Origin: Kribbella aluminosa
Lineage (GTDB): Bacteria; Actinomycetota; Actinomycetes; Propionibacteriales; Kribbellaceae
Direction of reading: 5' to 3'
Assembly (NCBI RefSeq): GCF_017876295.1
Contig: NZ_JAGINT010000002.1
Location: 3,720,001-3,784,000, forward strand
Length of the DNA stretch: 64,000 nt
This document shows, in pieces, positions 26,718 through 34,456 of the stretch (the stretch's first letter is position 1; every line of letters starts with the position of its first letter). Below the pieces are notes generated by a model that was given only the letters and a program-made list of their open reading frames with translations, was not told the DNA's origin and searched no databases. The position numbers and the translations under genes are program-made.

Positions 26718-27959
26718 TCAGGATCCCGTCTTGAGGCCGACGACGGTCCCGACGCGGCTGACGTGCCCGGTGAGCTGGTCGTACACCTCGAGGTAGGCCT
26801 TCTGCTGGTGCCTCCACGCCAGCACCAGTTCGACGCGCTCGCGGCCGAGCTTGGCCATCCGGCGCCGGCGTACCTCGTCGTCGAGCAGGTCGACGATCGC
26901 GGCGCCGTACTTCGCCACGTCGTTCGGCTCGACGTACACCGCGGCGTCGGCGGCGGACACCCTGGTCTCCACCAGGTCGAAGGCGACGACCGGGAGCTCG
27001 AAGGCCATGTACTCCATGGTCTTGTTCATCGTCGACACGTCGTTGAGCGGGTTCTTCGGGTCGGGGGAGAGGCCGAGGTCCGCGGCCGACATCACCGCGC
27101 GCACGGTCTCGTCCGGCACCCGCCCGGTGAACTCGACGTACTCCCCGAGCCCGAGCTCGTCGCGCAGTGCCACCACCTCGTCGAACGAGTCGCCGCCGCC
27201 CATCAGCGTGAACGCGATATCGGTGCGCTGCAGATTGTTGACAATATGATGGGCGGCCCGGACGACGATGTCGACGCCGTCCTGCGGACCCATCACGCCG
27301 ATGTACGTCACCAGGTGGCGGTGACCGCGGCGCAGCGACTCGTCCGCCCCCTTGACCGAGTCGCGGCGCAGTTTGTCCGGGTCCGGCCCGGTGCGGACCA
27401 CGGTGACGTCGTGGTTCGCCTTGCCGCTGCGGGTGATCGCGATCCGGCGGTACGAGTCGTTCGTCGAGATCACGTGATCGGCCTGGCGGTGCGTCGTCCG
27501 CTCAAGGAAGCGCAGCCCCTTGTAGGGCAGGCTCGCCGTACCACCGAACCGCGACTGGAACAGTTCGGGGCACAGGTCGTGGTGGTCGAACACGAACCGC
27601 GTGCCGTCGAGGCGGCGCAGCAGCATCGCGATCGGCCAGAAGATGTCCGGCGGATTGCAGGCCTGCAGCACCTTGAACCGGCCGGCCTTGCGGGCCCGGA
27701 ACACCAGGCGGAGCGTCATCAGGAACGAGTACGCGTACTCCCAGACGAAGCCGACCTTGCTGCCGCCCGGCGCGTACGGCTTGTACTTGTACACGGTCAC
27801 GCCGTCGATCACGTCGTACGACGGATCGCCCGGACCCTTCGGGCAGACCACCGTCACGTCGTACCCGGCCGCCACCAGCGCCTGGCACTCCAGCCAGACA
27901 CGGCGGTCGAACGGCACCCACAGGTTCTGGATGATGATCAGTACCCGCGGACCGCTCAC
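26718..27959 (-). CDS. Glycosyltransferase family 4
   Basis: This 413-residue GT-B transferase begins with a GTG at 27959 (SGPRVLIIIQNLWVPFDRRV) and overlaps the dehydrogenase stop as GTGA. Typical features are LVAAGYDVTVVCPKGPGD, DHHDLCPELF, VTYIGVMGPQDGVDIV in the donor-binding lobe and TMEYMAFELPVVAFDL near the C-terminus. It belongs to the group of EPS transferases that often follow AsnB and sugar dehydrogenase genes. The donor may be the uronic acid formed nearby, which is inference. Confidence 0.92.
   Translation of the reverse strand: MSGPRVLIIIQNLWVPFDRRVWLECQALVAAGYDVTVVCPKGPGDPSYDVIDGVTVYKYKPYAPGGSKVGFVWEYAYSFLMTLRLVFRARKAGRFKVLQACNPPDIFWPIAMLLRRLDGTRFVFDHHDLCPELFQSRFGGTASLPYKGLRFLERTTHRQADHVISTNDSYRRIAITRSGKANHDVTVVRTGPDPDKLRRDSVKGADESLRRGHRHLVTYIGVMGPQDGVDIVVRAAHHIVNNLQRTDIAFTLMGGGDSFDEVVALRDELGLGEYVEFTGRVPDETVRAVMSAADLGLSPDPKNPLNDVSTMNKTMEYMAFELPVVAFDLVETRVSAADAAVYVEPNDVAKYGAAIVDLLDDEVRRRRMAKLGRERVELVLAWRHQQKAYLEVYDQLTGHVSRVGTVVGLKTGS
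27234..27245. repeat. Palindrome ATTGTTGACAAT inside a glycosyltransferase gene
   Basis: This is another copy of the recurring EPS palindrome, one mismatch from ATTGTCGACAAT. It encodes I-V-N-N in the gene's frame on the minus strand. Confidence 0.6.
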
Positions 27960-29278
27960 CAGCCGACTCCTTCGTATCCGGGCAGCGCCTCGACCGCCGC
28001 GCCGAGCCGGCCGCTCAGGTCGATCGTTCGGGCCGGTGGATCGCCGAGCAGCGCGTCGACGGCGCCGCTGTCGGTCGCGGAGACGATCGCCAGGTCGGCG
28101 CCGGCCAGCGCGGCGTTCGGGTCGTCGGTCAGAACCCGTTGCAGATGCGGCAGTTTCGACTGGACGTGCCGCAGGTTCGCGCCGACCAGGCGGGTCGGGT
28201 TCACGATCGCGTCGTAGATCCGCAGGTTGTAGCCCTTGCCGATCAGGCGTTCGGCGAGTTCGACGTTCGGGCTCTCGCGGAGGTCGTCGGTGGCGTGCTT
28301 GAAGCTCAGCCCGAGCAGCGCGATCTCGCGGCCGGGGCCGGCGATCACCCGGTCGACGATGTCGCGGACGCTGCGCTCGTTGGTGGCGAGCGCGCCGGAG
28401 AGCAGCGGGAGTTCGGTGTCGTTGATCCGCGCCAGGTGCAGGACGCTGCGCAGGTCCTTCGGGAGACACGAGCCGCCGAACGCGAAGCCGGGCTTCAGGT
28501 AGTACGGCGAGATGTTCAGGCTGGTGTCCTGCACGAAGATCTTCATCACCTTGCGCGAGTCCACGTCGAAGTGCCGGAAGATCCGGCCCATCTCGTTCGC
28601 GAACGAGACCTTCGTGGCGTGGAAGGCGTTGCACGCGTACTTCAGCGCCTCGGCTGTCCGAACGTCGACAATCTGCACGTCGACATTCAGAAACGCGAAC
28701 AGGTCGGTCAAGGCGGTACCGACCCGCGGATCCCGGGTGCCGACCACGACGAACGGCGGCGCGTAGAAGTCCGCCAGCCCCGATCCCTCGCGCAGGAACT
28801 CCGGGCACATCGCCGTACCGAACGTCAGCCCCTCAGGCGCCGGCACCTCGGCCAGCACCTGCGCCACGATCTCGTCGACAGTCCCCGGCGGGACCGTACT
28901 GCGCACCACGATGCTGTGGTACCCGGTCTCCGGCCGTACGACGTCCCGCGCCGCCTCCGCGATGTCCCGCACCGCACGCTTGATGTAGGTGAGATCGGTA
29001 CTCCCCGCCGCGGTCGACGGCGTACCGACACAGATCAACGAGACATCGGCCAGCTCCAGCGCCACCCGAGGATCGGTGGTCGCCCGCAACCGCCCCGCCG
29101 CGACCCCCGCCGCGACAAGCTCGTCCAGCCCCGGCTCGACCACCGGACTGCGCCCCCGCGCAATCGGATCGACCTTGGCGGTGTCGACATCCACCCCGCA
29201 CACCTCATGCCCGGCAGCAGCCAGACAAGCCGCCGTCACCGACCCCACATACCCCAAGCCGAACACGGCAACTCTCAT
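27956..29278 (-). CDS. UDP-glucose/GDP-mannose dehydrogenase family protein
   Basis: The 440-residue enzyme oxidises a nucleotide hexose to the uronic acid using two NAD. It has the N-terminal Rossmann motif MRVAVFGLGYVGSVTAACLA, the middle domain (TAMCPEFLREGSGLADFY, LKYACNAFHATKVSFANE) and the catalytic Cys in GFAFGGSCLPKDLRS. The C-terminal domain has LSFKHATDDLRESPNVELAE. The GGSCLPKD and PEFLREG motifs lean toward the AlgD (GDP-mannose) branch, but substrate choice is uncertain. ATG 29278 is preceded by GGGGGG; a longer upstream start has no site. GTGTATCAG lies about 70 bp upstream. Confidence 0.92.
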   Translation of the reverse strand: MRVAVFGLGYVGSVTAACLAAAGHEVCGVDVDTAKVDPIARGRSPVVEPGLDELVAAGVAAGRLRATTDPRVALELADVSLICVGTPSTAAGSTDLTYIKRAVRDIAEAARDVVRPETGYHSIVVRSTVPPGTVDEIVAQVLAEVPAPEGLTFGTAMCPEFLREGSGLADFYAPPFVVVGTRDPRVGTALTDLFAFLNVDVQIVDVRTAEALKYACNAFHATKVSFANEMGRIFRHFDVDSRKVMKIFVQDTSLNISPYYLKPGFAFGGSCLPKDLRSVLHLARINDTELPLLSGALATNERSVRDIVDRVIAGPGREIALLGLSFKHATDDLRESPNVELAERLIGKGYNLRIYDAIVNPTRLVGANLRHVQSKLPHLQRVLTDDPNAALAGADLAIVSATDSGAVDALLGDPPARTIDLSGRLGAAVEALPGYEGVGW

Positions 29279-29345
29279 AACGCCCCCCACAGGCAAGATC
29301 CCGACGTCCCCACACAGCGCCCATGAGAGCAACCACCCCACCACG

Positions 29346-29354
29346 CTGATACAC
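29346..29354 (-). promoter_or_regulatory. GTGTATCAG element upstream of the sugar dehydrogenase gene
   Basis: This is the same GGGTGTATCAG sequence found before the Wzz operon. Here it sits about 70 bp before the dehydrogenase start on the minus strand. Confidence 0.4.
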
Positions 29355-29439
29355 CCTGTGGAAATCTTCCGCAGGAAATCCGGCCCGGAAACTATCCTGG
29401 AACACGGAACGTGTCCGGCCTCCCCACATCGGAGTAATC

Positions 29440-29817
29440 ATGGAAGCCCTGTACGACCTCCCGAACGGCGACCGAGTGCGAGTCATCGACACCACCACCG
29501 CCGCCCAGAGCCTCGGCCGGGTCCTCGAGCTCTTCCGTTCCGGCGACGCGGACCCGGTCTTCTTCGGCGACAACCCCCGCCCGGAAGGCGTCGTCATCTC
29601 CTTCGAGCAATGGGCCGAGTACGAGACGCTCAAGGAGGACGCCGACGACGACCGGCGCAGGGAGGAGTTGGTCCGCCAGCGCATCGCCAACGACGACCCC
29701 TCCCAGTGGGAGACGTACGAGCAGATGATGGAGAGGTACGGGCTCGATCCCGACAGCGCCGAGCTGAAGCCGAAGGAGGGCGGCACCGGCGACAGCGACC
29801 GTGACGGTACTGCGTGA
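29440..29817 (+). CDS. Putative antitoxin (Phd/YefM-like), first gene of a toxin-antitoxin-like pair
   Basis: This 125-residue acidic protein (LPNGDRVRVIDTTTAAQSLG, then VVISFEQWAEYETLKEDADD) has the size and charge of Phd-type antitoxins. In such proteins an N-terminal DNA-binding part precedes a charged toxin-neutralising tail. The downstream gene begins within its stop codon (GTGA), giving the tight coupling usual for such modules. A short inverted repeat ACACG-GAA-CGTGT at 29401-29413, between promoter and start, could be its operator. The family assignment is moderate. Confidence 0.6.
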   Translation: MEALYDLPNGDRVRVIDTTTAAQSLGRVLELFRSGDADPVFFGDNPRPEGVVISFEQWAEYETLKEDADDDRRREELVRQRIANDDPSQWETYEQMMERYGLDPDSAELKPKEGGTGDSDRDGTA

Positions 29818-30668
29818 CCTACCACCTGATCCATCATCCTGACTTCAGCCGGGACATGGACCGGCTGCACCAGGAATGGAAGACGGACAAGAACAGCCCC
29901 GGCGGCCGCGCGTTCGTGGCTGCGGTGGGAGCGTTGCGGGCGCTTCGCGAAGAGCGTGAAGGGGAGTACCAGGGTAAGCAGCTCGGTTACGGACCGCAGT
30001 CGTACGACGTGCGCGACTGTGCGGAGCTGAAGGTTCCTGTCGATCGTGAGTTCACACCTGGTGGGTACGAGCGCGGGCCGTCGCATCGGCTCGTGTATCG
30101 CGAGTTCGATCCGTTGCCGACGATGGAAGACGGTCGGGTGGTGCCGGATCCGAACGCTCAGGCCTATCGGCAGCCGATCACCTTCGCGCACCGGTCGCAT
30201 GACCCGGCGGACAGCGCAGGACAGCGCAGGACATCGCAGGACAGCGCCTGGGACGTACCGTCGGCATGCCGTCGCGTGACCTGCAAGGGCTGGCCGGCGG
30301 AGGTCGACCCGACATCGGTCCCCAGCGCGAGGGCGTCCAGACCACGCCGCAGCGACTGCCGGTGCCTGGCGATCTGCTCAAGCAGGCGCAGATCCTTCGG
30401 GACAGTCCGCCGGCTGGAACGGCGCCGAAGCCTTCCTCGGCGCCGCAGGCGAACGTCAACCGGCCGCCTGGCCCAGGTGCCTCCCGGGTCGCCCGCGGAG
30501 ACGACGGCCCCCGGAAGAGCTGACCGGGCCGAGAGCCGATCAGTCCGCTGTTTACTGCAACGTTTACTGCGATGTTTACTGCAACGTTTACTGCAATCAG
30601 GCAGCGTCGGTCTTGTGCGGGGCGAACGACACCTGCGTCTCGTCGCCGTCGAGCGCGATGCTGAGTGA
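29814..30668 (+). CDS. Putative RelE/ParE-fold toxin, C-terminus apparently shifted by a 10-bp repeat
   Basis: The first about 125 residues (MTYHLIHHPDFSRDMDRLH, then GPSHRLVYREFDPLPTMEDG) look like a small RelE-type toxin with the typical RLVYREF strand. After HRSHDPAD the frame enters four 10-bp repeats and continues as Arg/Ser-rich sequence that also overlaps the next antitoxin gene, typical of a wrong frame. The +2 frame gives a sensible Pro/Gln-rich tail (VPGDLLKQAQILRDSPPAG) ending at 30523. Losing two repeat units (20 bp) would join them as DPADIAGQRLGRTVG. As written the gene is probably altered at its C-terminus. Confidence 0.55.
   Translation: MTYHLIHHPDFSRDMDRLHQEWKTDKNSPGGRAFVAAVGALRALREEREGEYQGKQLGYGPQSYDVRDCAELKVPVDREFTPGGYERGPSHRLVYREFDPLPTMEDGRVVPDPNAQAYRQPITFAHRSHDPADSAGQRRTSQDSAWDVPSACRRVTCKGWPAEVDPTSVPSARASRPRRSDCRCLAICSSRRRSFGTVRRLERRRSLPRRRRRTSTGRLAQVPPGSPAETTAPGRADRAESRSVRCLLQRLLRCLLQRLLQSGSVGLVRGERHLRLVAVERDAE
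30211..30248 (+). repeat. 10-bp tandem repeat inside the toxin-like gene
   Basis: ACAGCGCAGG is repeated nearly four times (third copy ACATCGCAGG, last ACAGCGCC). Copy-number change by one unit alters the reading frame of the toxin-like gene. Confidence 0.85.
30550..30597. repeat. Four 12-bp direct repeats between convergent toxin-antitoxin modules
   Basis: GTTTACTGCRAY is repeated four times without gaps (30550, 30562, 30574, 30586) and abuts the stop codon of the XRE gene. The repeats are AT-rich compared with their surroundings and iteron-like in layout. Confidence 0.85.
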
Positions 30669-30938
30669 TGCATCCAGCGCGTCCGCGAGCCGCGAGAGCA
30701 ACGGCAAGGTGGGGACGGTGTCGGAGCCCTCGATGCGCGAGATCTTGGCCTGCGTGAGCCCGGCACGCTCAGCAAGCTGACTTTGGGTGATACCGAGTTC
30801 GGCCCGTCGTTCGTACACCGCTTTGGCGAGCGCCGTCGACAAGCGGATCCCACGGCTGGCCTGGACGGCATCGGCAGGCTCGACGGCGCCCGCGACCAGC
30901 TTCCGCTCACGTACTGTCTTCCGGCGACTGTGGGTCAT
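30597..30938 (-). CDS. XRE-family antitoxin-type regulator (HigA-like)
   Basis: The 113-residue protein has a clear Cro/XRE helix-turn-helix (LGITQSQLAERAGLTQAKIS, then IEGSDTVPTLPLLSRLADAL) after a basic N-terminus (MTHSRRKTVRERK). It is encoded downstream of, and overlapping by 32 bp, a short gene with a HigB-like beginning, which is the toxin-then-antitoxin order of higBA loci. It probably binds the inverted repeat at 31150-31169 to repress the pair. Confidence 0.82.
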   Translation of the reverse strand: MTHSRRKTVRERKLVAGAVEPADAVQASRGIRLSTALAKAVYERRAELGITQSQLAERAGLTQAKISRIEGSDTVPTLPLLSRLADALDASLSIALDGDETQVSFAPHKTDAA

Positions 30939-31167
30939 TGCTCGACCCCCTCTCAATGATCCGGACGACCTCCTCAGGCGCAGGTCCATGCTCAGCCTCG
31001 CACGTCTCGCCAAGCGGCGAGGCCTGCTCGGCGAGCAGGCCGACATGCTCCTCGACCTTGAGGAAGTGCCTGGCGGGAAGACTCTCGAGCCACGCTCGAA
31101 CTTCCGGCTCCAGTTCGATTGCGTACAGCCGATCCACCGTACTCGGTGTGTATGTCGCTGACGACAT
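30907..31167 (-). CDS. HigB/RelE-like toxin remnant (86 aa)
   Basis: The first about 55 residues (STVDRLYAIELEPEVRAWLE, FLKVEEHVGLLAEQASPLGE) match the opening of HigB/Gp49-type toxins, which bind ribosomes and cut mRNA. A normal toxin continues for another 50-60 residues with the catalytic basic strand (a 'lRELR...' type segment). Here it ends in an acidic tail (PAPEEVVRIIERGSSNDPQS) that runs into the antitoxin start. It is therefore likely truncated and inactive, leaving an orphan antitoxin. Start choice: ATG at 31167, inside the inverted repeat. Confidence 0.6.
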   Translation of the reverse strand: MSSATYTPSTVDRLYAIELEPEVRAWLESLPARHFLKVEEHVGLLAEQASPLGETCEAEHGPAPEEVVRIIERGSSNDPQSPEDST

Positions 31168-31169
31168 AC
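31150..31169. promoter_or_regulatory. Inverted repeat over the start of the HigB-like gene (likely operator)
   Basis: GTATGTCG-CTGA-CGACATAC is a perfect 8-bp inverted repeat with a 4-bp spacer that covers the ATG at 31167. XRE-type antitoxins bind such sites. It also lies in the divergent region leading to the epimerase gene. Confidence 0.6.
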
Positions 31170-31212
31170 GGCAAGGCGATGGGACGGTCCTCCGTTGCCG
31201 CTCGCAAATTGC

Positions 31213-31221
31213 GTGTATCAG
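31213..31221 (+). promoter_or_regulatory. GTGTATCAG element upstream of the sugar-tailoring operon
   Basis: This is the third copy of GTGTATCAG, about 60 bp before the epimerase start at 31280 on the plus strand. It is oriented toward its gene, as are the other two copies. Confidence 0.4.
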
Positions 31222-31279
31222 GGCGGGTTTCCGGTGATCTGTATTGGGCGACAGGAACTTGTGCGGTGAGGGGATCGGG

Positions 31280-32344
31280 ATGAGGGTTCTGGTTGCGGGG
31301 GATCGGGGTTACATCGGGGCGGTGATGGTGCCGTTCCTGAGGAGTGCGGGGCATCAGGTCGGTGGGCTCGACTCCGGGTTGTACGAGGGGTGCGACCTGC
31401 TGGGCGGGCCGGAGGCGATCGGGGCGCGGGCGCCGCGGGATCTGCGGGACGTGACGGCGGGGGAGTTGCAGGGGTACGACGCGGTGGTGTGCCTGGCCGC
31501 GCTGTCGAACGATCCGCTCGGGAATCTCGACAAGGCCGCGACGTACTCGGTCAACCTCGACGGGACGCTGAATCTCGCCCGGGCCGCGAAGGACGCGGGC
31601 GTCGAGCGGTTCCTGTTCGCGTCGTCCTGCAGCCTGTACGGCGCGGCGGGGTCGGAGGCGGTGACGGAGGATGCCGAGCTGTTCCCGGTGACGGCGTACG
31701 GCGAGACGAAGGCGCTGGCCGAGCAGGAGCTGTCGAAGCTGGCCGACGACAGCTTCAGCCCGACGTACCTGCGGAACGCGACCGCGTACGGCGCGTCGAC
31801 CCGGCTGCGGCTCGATATTGTTGTCAACAATCTGACAGCCATCGCGATGACGTCCGGACAGGTCCGGCTGGAGAGCGACGGCACCCCGTGGCGGCCGCTC
31901 GTGCACATCGAGGACATCAGCCGCGCGTTCGGGGCCGTCCTCGAGGCGCCGCGGGAGACGATCCACGACGAGGCGTTCAACGTCGGCCGGTCCGAGGACG
32001 TCGTCCAGGTCCGCGACATCGCCGAGATGGTCCGCGAGGCGGTCCCGGGATCGACGCTGTCGATCGCCGCCGGCGCCGGACCGGACCTGCGCAACTACAA
32101 GGTCGACTTCGGCAAGCTCGGCGACACGTTCCCGGACCTGAAGCTGCAGTGGTCGGTCCGCAAGGGCGTCGACGAGCTGTACGACGCCTACCGGCGGCAC
32201 GGTCTCACGCTCGACGACTTCAACTCCGCGCAGTTCGTCCGGCTGCGCCGCATCCAGCAACTGCTGGACGCGGGCCTTGTCGACAATCGACTGCGCCGCA
32301 GCACCGACGCGCAGTTCCCGGGACCGAAGGAGCTGCAGCGATGA
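31280..32344 (+). CDS. NAD-dependent epimerase/dehydratase (extended SDR)
   Basis: The 354-residue enzyme has the nucleotide-binding start MRVLVAGDRGYIGAVMVPFL, the catalytic Ser in FLFASSCSLYGAAG, and the Tyr/Lys pair in YGETKALAEQE. This is the SDR family that acts on nucleotide sugars. It heads a rightward operon of sugar-modifying genes and overlaps the next gene by four bases. ATG 31280 has GAGGGG upstream; the GTG at 31244 is less likely. It could be a 4-epimerase, dehydratase or 4-ketoreductase. Two palindromes of the ATTGTCGACAAT family lie in it (31820, 32276). Confidence 0.92.
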   Translation: MRVLVAGDRGYIGAVMVPFLRSAGHQVGGLDSGLYEGCDLLGGPEAIGARAPRDLRDVTAGELQGYDAVVCLAALSNDPLGNLDKAATYSVNLDGTLNLARAAKDAGVERFLFASSCSLYGAAGSEAVTEDAELFPVTAYGETKALAEQELSKLADDSFSPTYLRNATAYGASTRLRLDIVVNNLTAIAMTSGQVRLESDGTPWRPLVHIEDISRAFGAVLEAPRETIHDEAFNVGRSEDVVQVRDIAEMVREAVPGSTLSIAAGAGPDLRNYKVDFGKLGDTFPDLKLQWSVRKGVDELYDAYRRHGLTLDDFNSAQFVRLRRIQQLLDAGLVDNRLRRSTDAQFPGPKELQR

Positions 32345-33564
32345 CGGACCCAGCCTGCCGGCTCTGCGGCGAACCGCTGACCCAGACGTTCGTAGACCTC
32401 GGCATGTCGCCGCCCTGCGAGAGCTACCTGCGCGCCGACCAGCTCGACAGCGGCGAGACGTTCTACCCGTTGCACGTGCGGATCTGCGGCAGCTGCCTGC
32501 TCGTCCAGTTGCCGGCGTACGTCGCGGCCGACGACGTGTTCAGCGACTACCTGTACTTCTCGTCGTACTCGACCAGCTGGGTCGAGCACGCGCGCCGGTT
32601 CGTCGTCGACATGCGGGAGCGACTGAACCTGGACGGGAACAGCCTGATCGTCGAGGCCGCCAGCAACGACGGCTACCTGCTGCAGCACGCGGTTGCCGAG
32701 GGCATCCCGGTGCTGGGCATCGAGCCGGCCGCGAACATCGCGAAGATCGCCAACGAGAAGGGCATCCGCACCGAGAGCTACTTCCTCGGCGAGGCGACCG
32801 GTGTCGACGCGGCGCAACGGCACGGCAGAGCGGACCTTGTCGTCGGCAACAACGTGTTCGCGCACGTGCCGGACATCGTCGACTTCGCCAAGGGCCTGCG
32901 CGCGCTCGTGAAGGACGACGGCCTGGTGTCGCTGGAGTTCCCGCATCTGCTCCGGCTGATCGAGAACCGGCAGTACGACACGATCTACCACGAGCACTAC
33001 CAGTACCTGACCCTCAAGACGGCGGCCGCGGCGCTTGGTAAGGCCGGGCTCAACGTCGTCGACGTACAGGAACTGCAGAGTCACGGCGGCTCGCTCCGGG
33101 TCTTCTCGACTCCGGCGGAGACCGAGCCGGCCGAGCTGGTCGGCAAGGTGCTGCAGGACGAGCAGGACGCCGGCCTGCACACCGTCGAAGGGCATCTGGG
33201 GTTCGCCGACGAGGTGTTCACGATCAAGTCCGACCTGCTGGAGTTCCTGGTTCAGGCCCGCCGCGACGGCAAGTCGGTCGCCGGGTACGGCGCTCCCGGC
33301 AAGGGCAACACGCTGCTCAACCACTGCGGCATCCGCGAGGACCTGCTGCCGTACACGGTCGACCGCAGCCCGCACAAGCACGGCATGTACCTGCCGGGCA
33401 CGCACATCCCGATCCACGCCCCGGAACGCCTGGCCGAGACGCGTCCCGACTACATCGTGATCCTGCCGTGGAACCTGCGCACGGAGATCGTCCACCAGCT
33501 CGGCTACGCACGGGAGTGGGGCGCGAAGTTCGTCGTACCGATCCCGCGTCTCGAACTGATCTGA
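32341..33564 (+). CDS. NDP-sugar C-methyltransferase-like SAM enzyme with zinc-binding N-terminus
   Basis: The 407-residue protein has the three-part layout of sugar C-methyltransferases (TylC3/TcaB9 type). First is an N-terminal zinc-binding domain (CRLCGEPL ... CGSC). Next is the SAM domain (LIVEAASNDGYLLQHAVAEG, VGNNVFAHVPDI) with the catalytic YDTIYHEHYQY. Last is a C-terminal substrate domain (VAGYGAPGKGNTLLNHCGI). It would add a methyl group to carbon 3 of a 4-keto nucleotide sugar, making a branched sugar. ATG 32341 overlaps the epimerase stop. Confidence 0.9.
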   Translation: MTDPACRLCGEPLTQTFVDLGMSPPCESYLRADQLDSGETFYPLHVRICGSCLLVQLPAYVAADDVFSDYLYFSSYSTSWVEHARRFVVDMRERLNLDGNSLIVEAASNDGYLLQHAVAEGIPVLGIEPAANIAKIANEKGIRTESYFLGEATGVDAAQRHGRADLVVGNNVFAHVPDIVDFAKGLRALVKDDGLVSLEFPHLLRLIENRQYDTIYHEHYQYLTLKTAAAALGKAGLNVVDVQELQSHGGSLRVFSTPAETEPAELVGKVLQDEQDAGLHTVEGHLGFADEVFTIKSDLLEFLVQARRDGKSVAGYGAPGKGNTLLNHCGIREDLLPYTVDRSPHKHGMYLPGTHIPIHAPERLAETRPDYIVILPWNLRTEIVHQLGYAREWGAKFVVPIPRLELI

Positions 33565-33566
33565 AT

Positions 33567-33602
33567 CGTCTGTGGGATCCGAAGCGTCTGTGGGATCCGA
33601 AC
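33567..33602 (+). repeat. Two 18-bp direct repeats before the cytidylyltransferase gene
   Basis: CGTCTGTGGGATCCGAA occurs twice in tandem (33567 and 33585), directly after the methyltransferase stop. It fills the intergenic gap and contains a GGATCC core. Confidence 0.8.
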
Positions 33603-33628
33603 GTCCAGGGGGGAAGGGAAACACCGCG

Positions 33629-34456
33629 ATGAAGGTCGTGATCTTCTGTGGGGGGCACGGGCTGCGGATGCGCAGCGGCGTGGACTCCGCACCGAAACCG
33701 ATGATGACGATCGGCGACCGGCCGGTCCTGTGGCACGTGATGCGGTACTACGCGCACTTCGGGCACACCGAGTTCATCCTGCCGCTGGGGTTCGGCGGGA
33801 AGTCGGTCAAGGAGTACTTCCTGCGGTACGAGGAGACCGTGTCGAACGACTTCGTGATGACCAAGGGCGGGGAGCAGATCGAGCTGCTCGAGTCCGACAT
33901 CAGCGAGTGGAAGATCACCTTCGTCGACACCGGTGTCGACACCAGCATCGGTGAGCGGCTGCGCCGGGTGCGCCCGTACCTGGAGGACGACGACGCGTTC
34001 CTGGCCAACTACGGCGACGTACTGACCGACGCGCCGATGGACAAGATCGTCGACCATGTGATGACCAGCGACATCACCGCCAGCCTGCTCGCGGTGCCGC
34101 CGCAGGCGTCGTTCCACGTCGTCGAGTTCGGCACCGACTCGCGGATCACCGGGCTGCGCTCGGCCGCCGACCTGAACGTCTGGATCAACGGCGGGTACTT
34201 CGTGCTGAAGAAGGAGATCTTCGACGTCCTGCACGCGGGCGAGGACCTGGTCGGGGACGCGTTCCCGCGGCTGGCCGCGATGGGCCGGCTGGAGGCGATC
34301 CCGCACCACGGGTTCTGGGCGCCGATGGACACGCTCAAGGAGCGCAGCCAGCTCGAGGACCTGTACCGGTCCGGCGAGAAGCCGTGGGCGTTGTGGAGCC
34401 ACGAGCCCAGGAATGGTCACAATCGGATTGTCGACAATGAACCGGTGGCGCTCTGA
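33629..34456 (+). CDS. Glucose-1-phosphate cytidylyltransferase-like nucleotidyltransferase
   Basis: The 275-residue protein opens MKVVIFCGGHGLRMRSG, then KPMMTIGDRPVLWHVMRYY. This is the RfbF-type pattern of enzymes that make CDP-glucose from CTP and glucose-1-phosphate. FLANYGDVLTD supplies the metal-binding Asp, and INGGYFVLKKEIFD is also typical. Start ATG 33629 follows GGGGGGAAGGG. No CDP-glucose 4,6-dehydratase was recognised next to it, so either the SDR at 31280 does that job or it is elsewhere. An exact ATTGTCGACAAT lies near its 3' end (34427), and its stop overlaps the next ATG. Confidence 0.9.
   Translation: MKVVIFCGGHGLRMRSGVDSAPKPMMTIGDRPVLWHVMRYYAHFGHTEFILPLGFGGKSVKEYFLRYEETVSNDFVMTKGGEQIELLESDISEWKITFVDTGVDTSIGERLRRVRPYLEDDDAFLANYGDVLTDAPMDKIVDHVMTSDITASLLAVPPQASFHVVEFGTDSRITGLRSAADLNVWINGGYFVLKKEIFDVLHAGEDLVGDAFPRLAAMGRLEAIPHHGFWAPMDTLKERSQLEDLYRSGEKPWALWSHEPRNGHNRIVDNEPVAL
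34427..34438. repeat. Exact palindrome ATTGTCGACAAT in the cytidylyltransferase gene
   Basis: This is one of three exact copies in the window. It encodes I-V-D-N with rare codons (ATT, AAT) near the end of the gene. Confidence 0.7.

Noticed and set aside
30550..30597. Short CRISPR-like array
   Set aside because: The repeats are contiguous 12-mers without spacers, and no cas genes are nearby.
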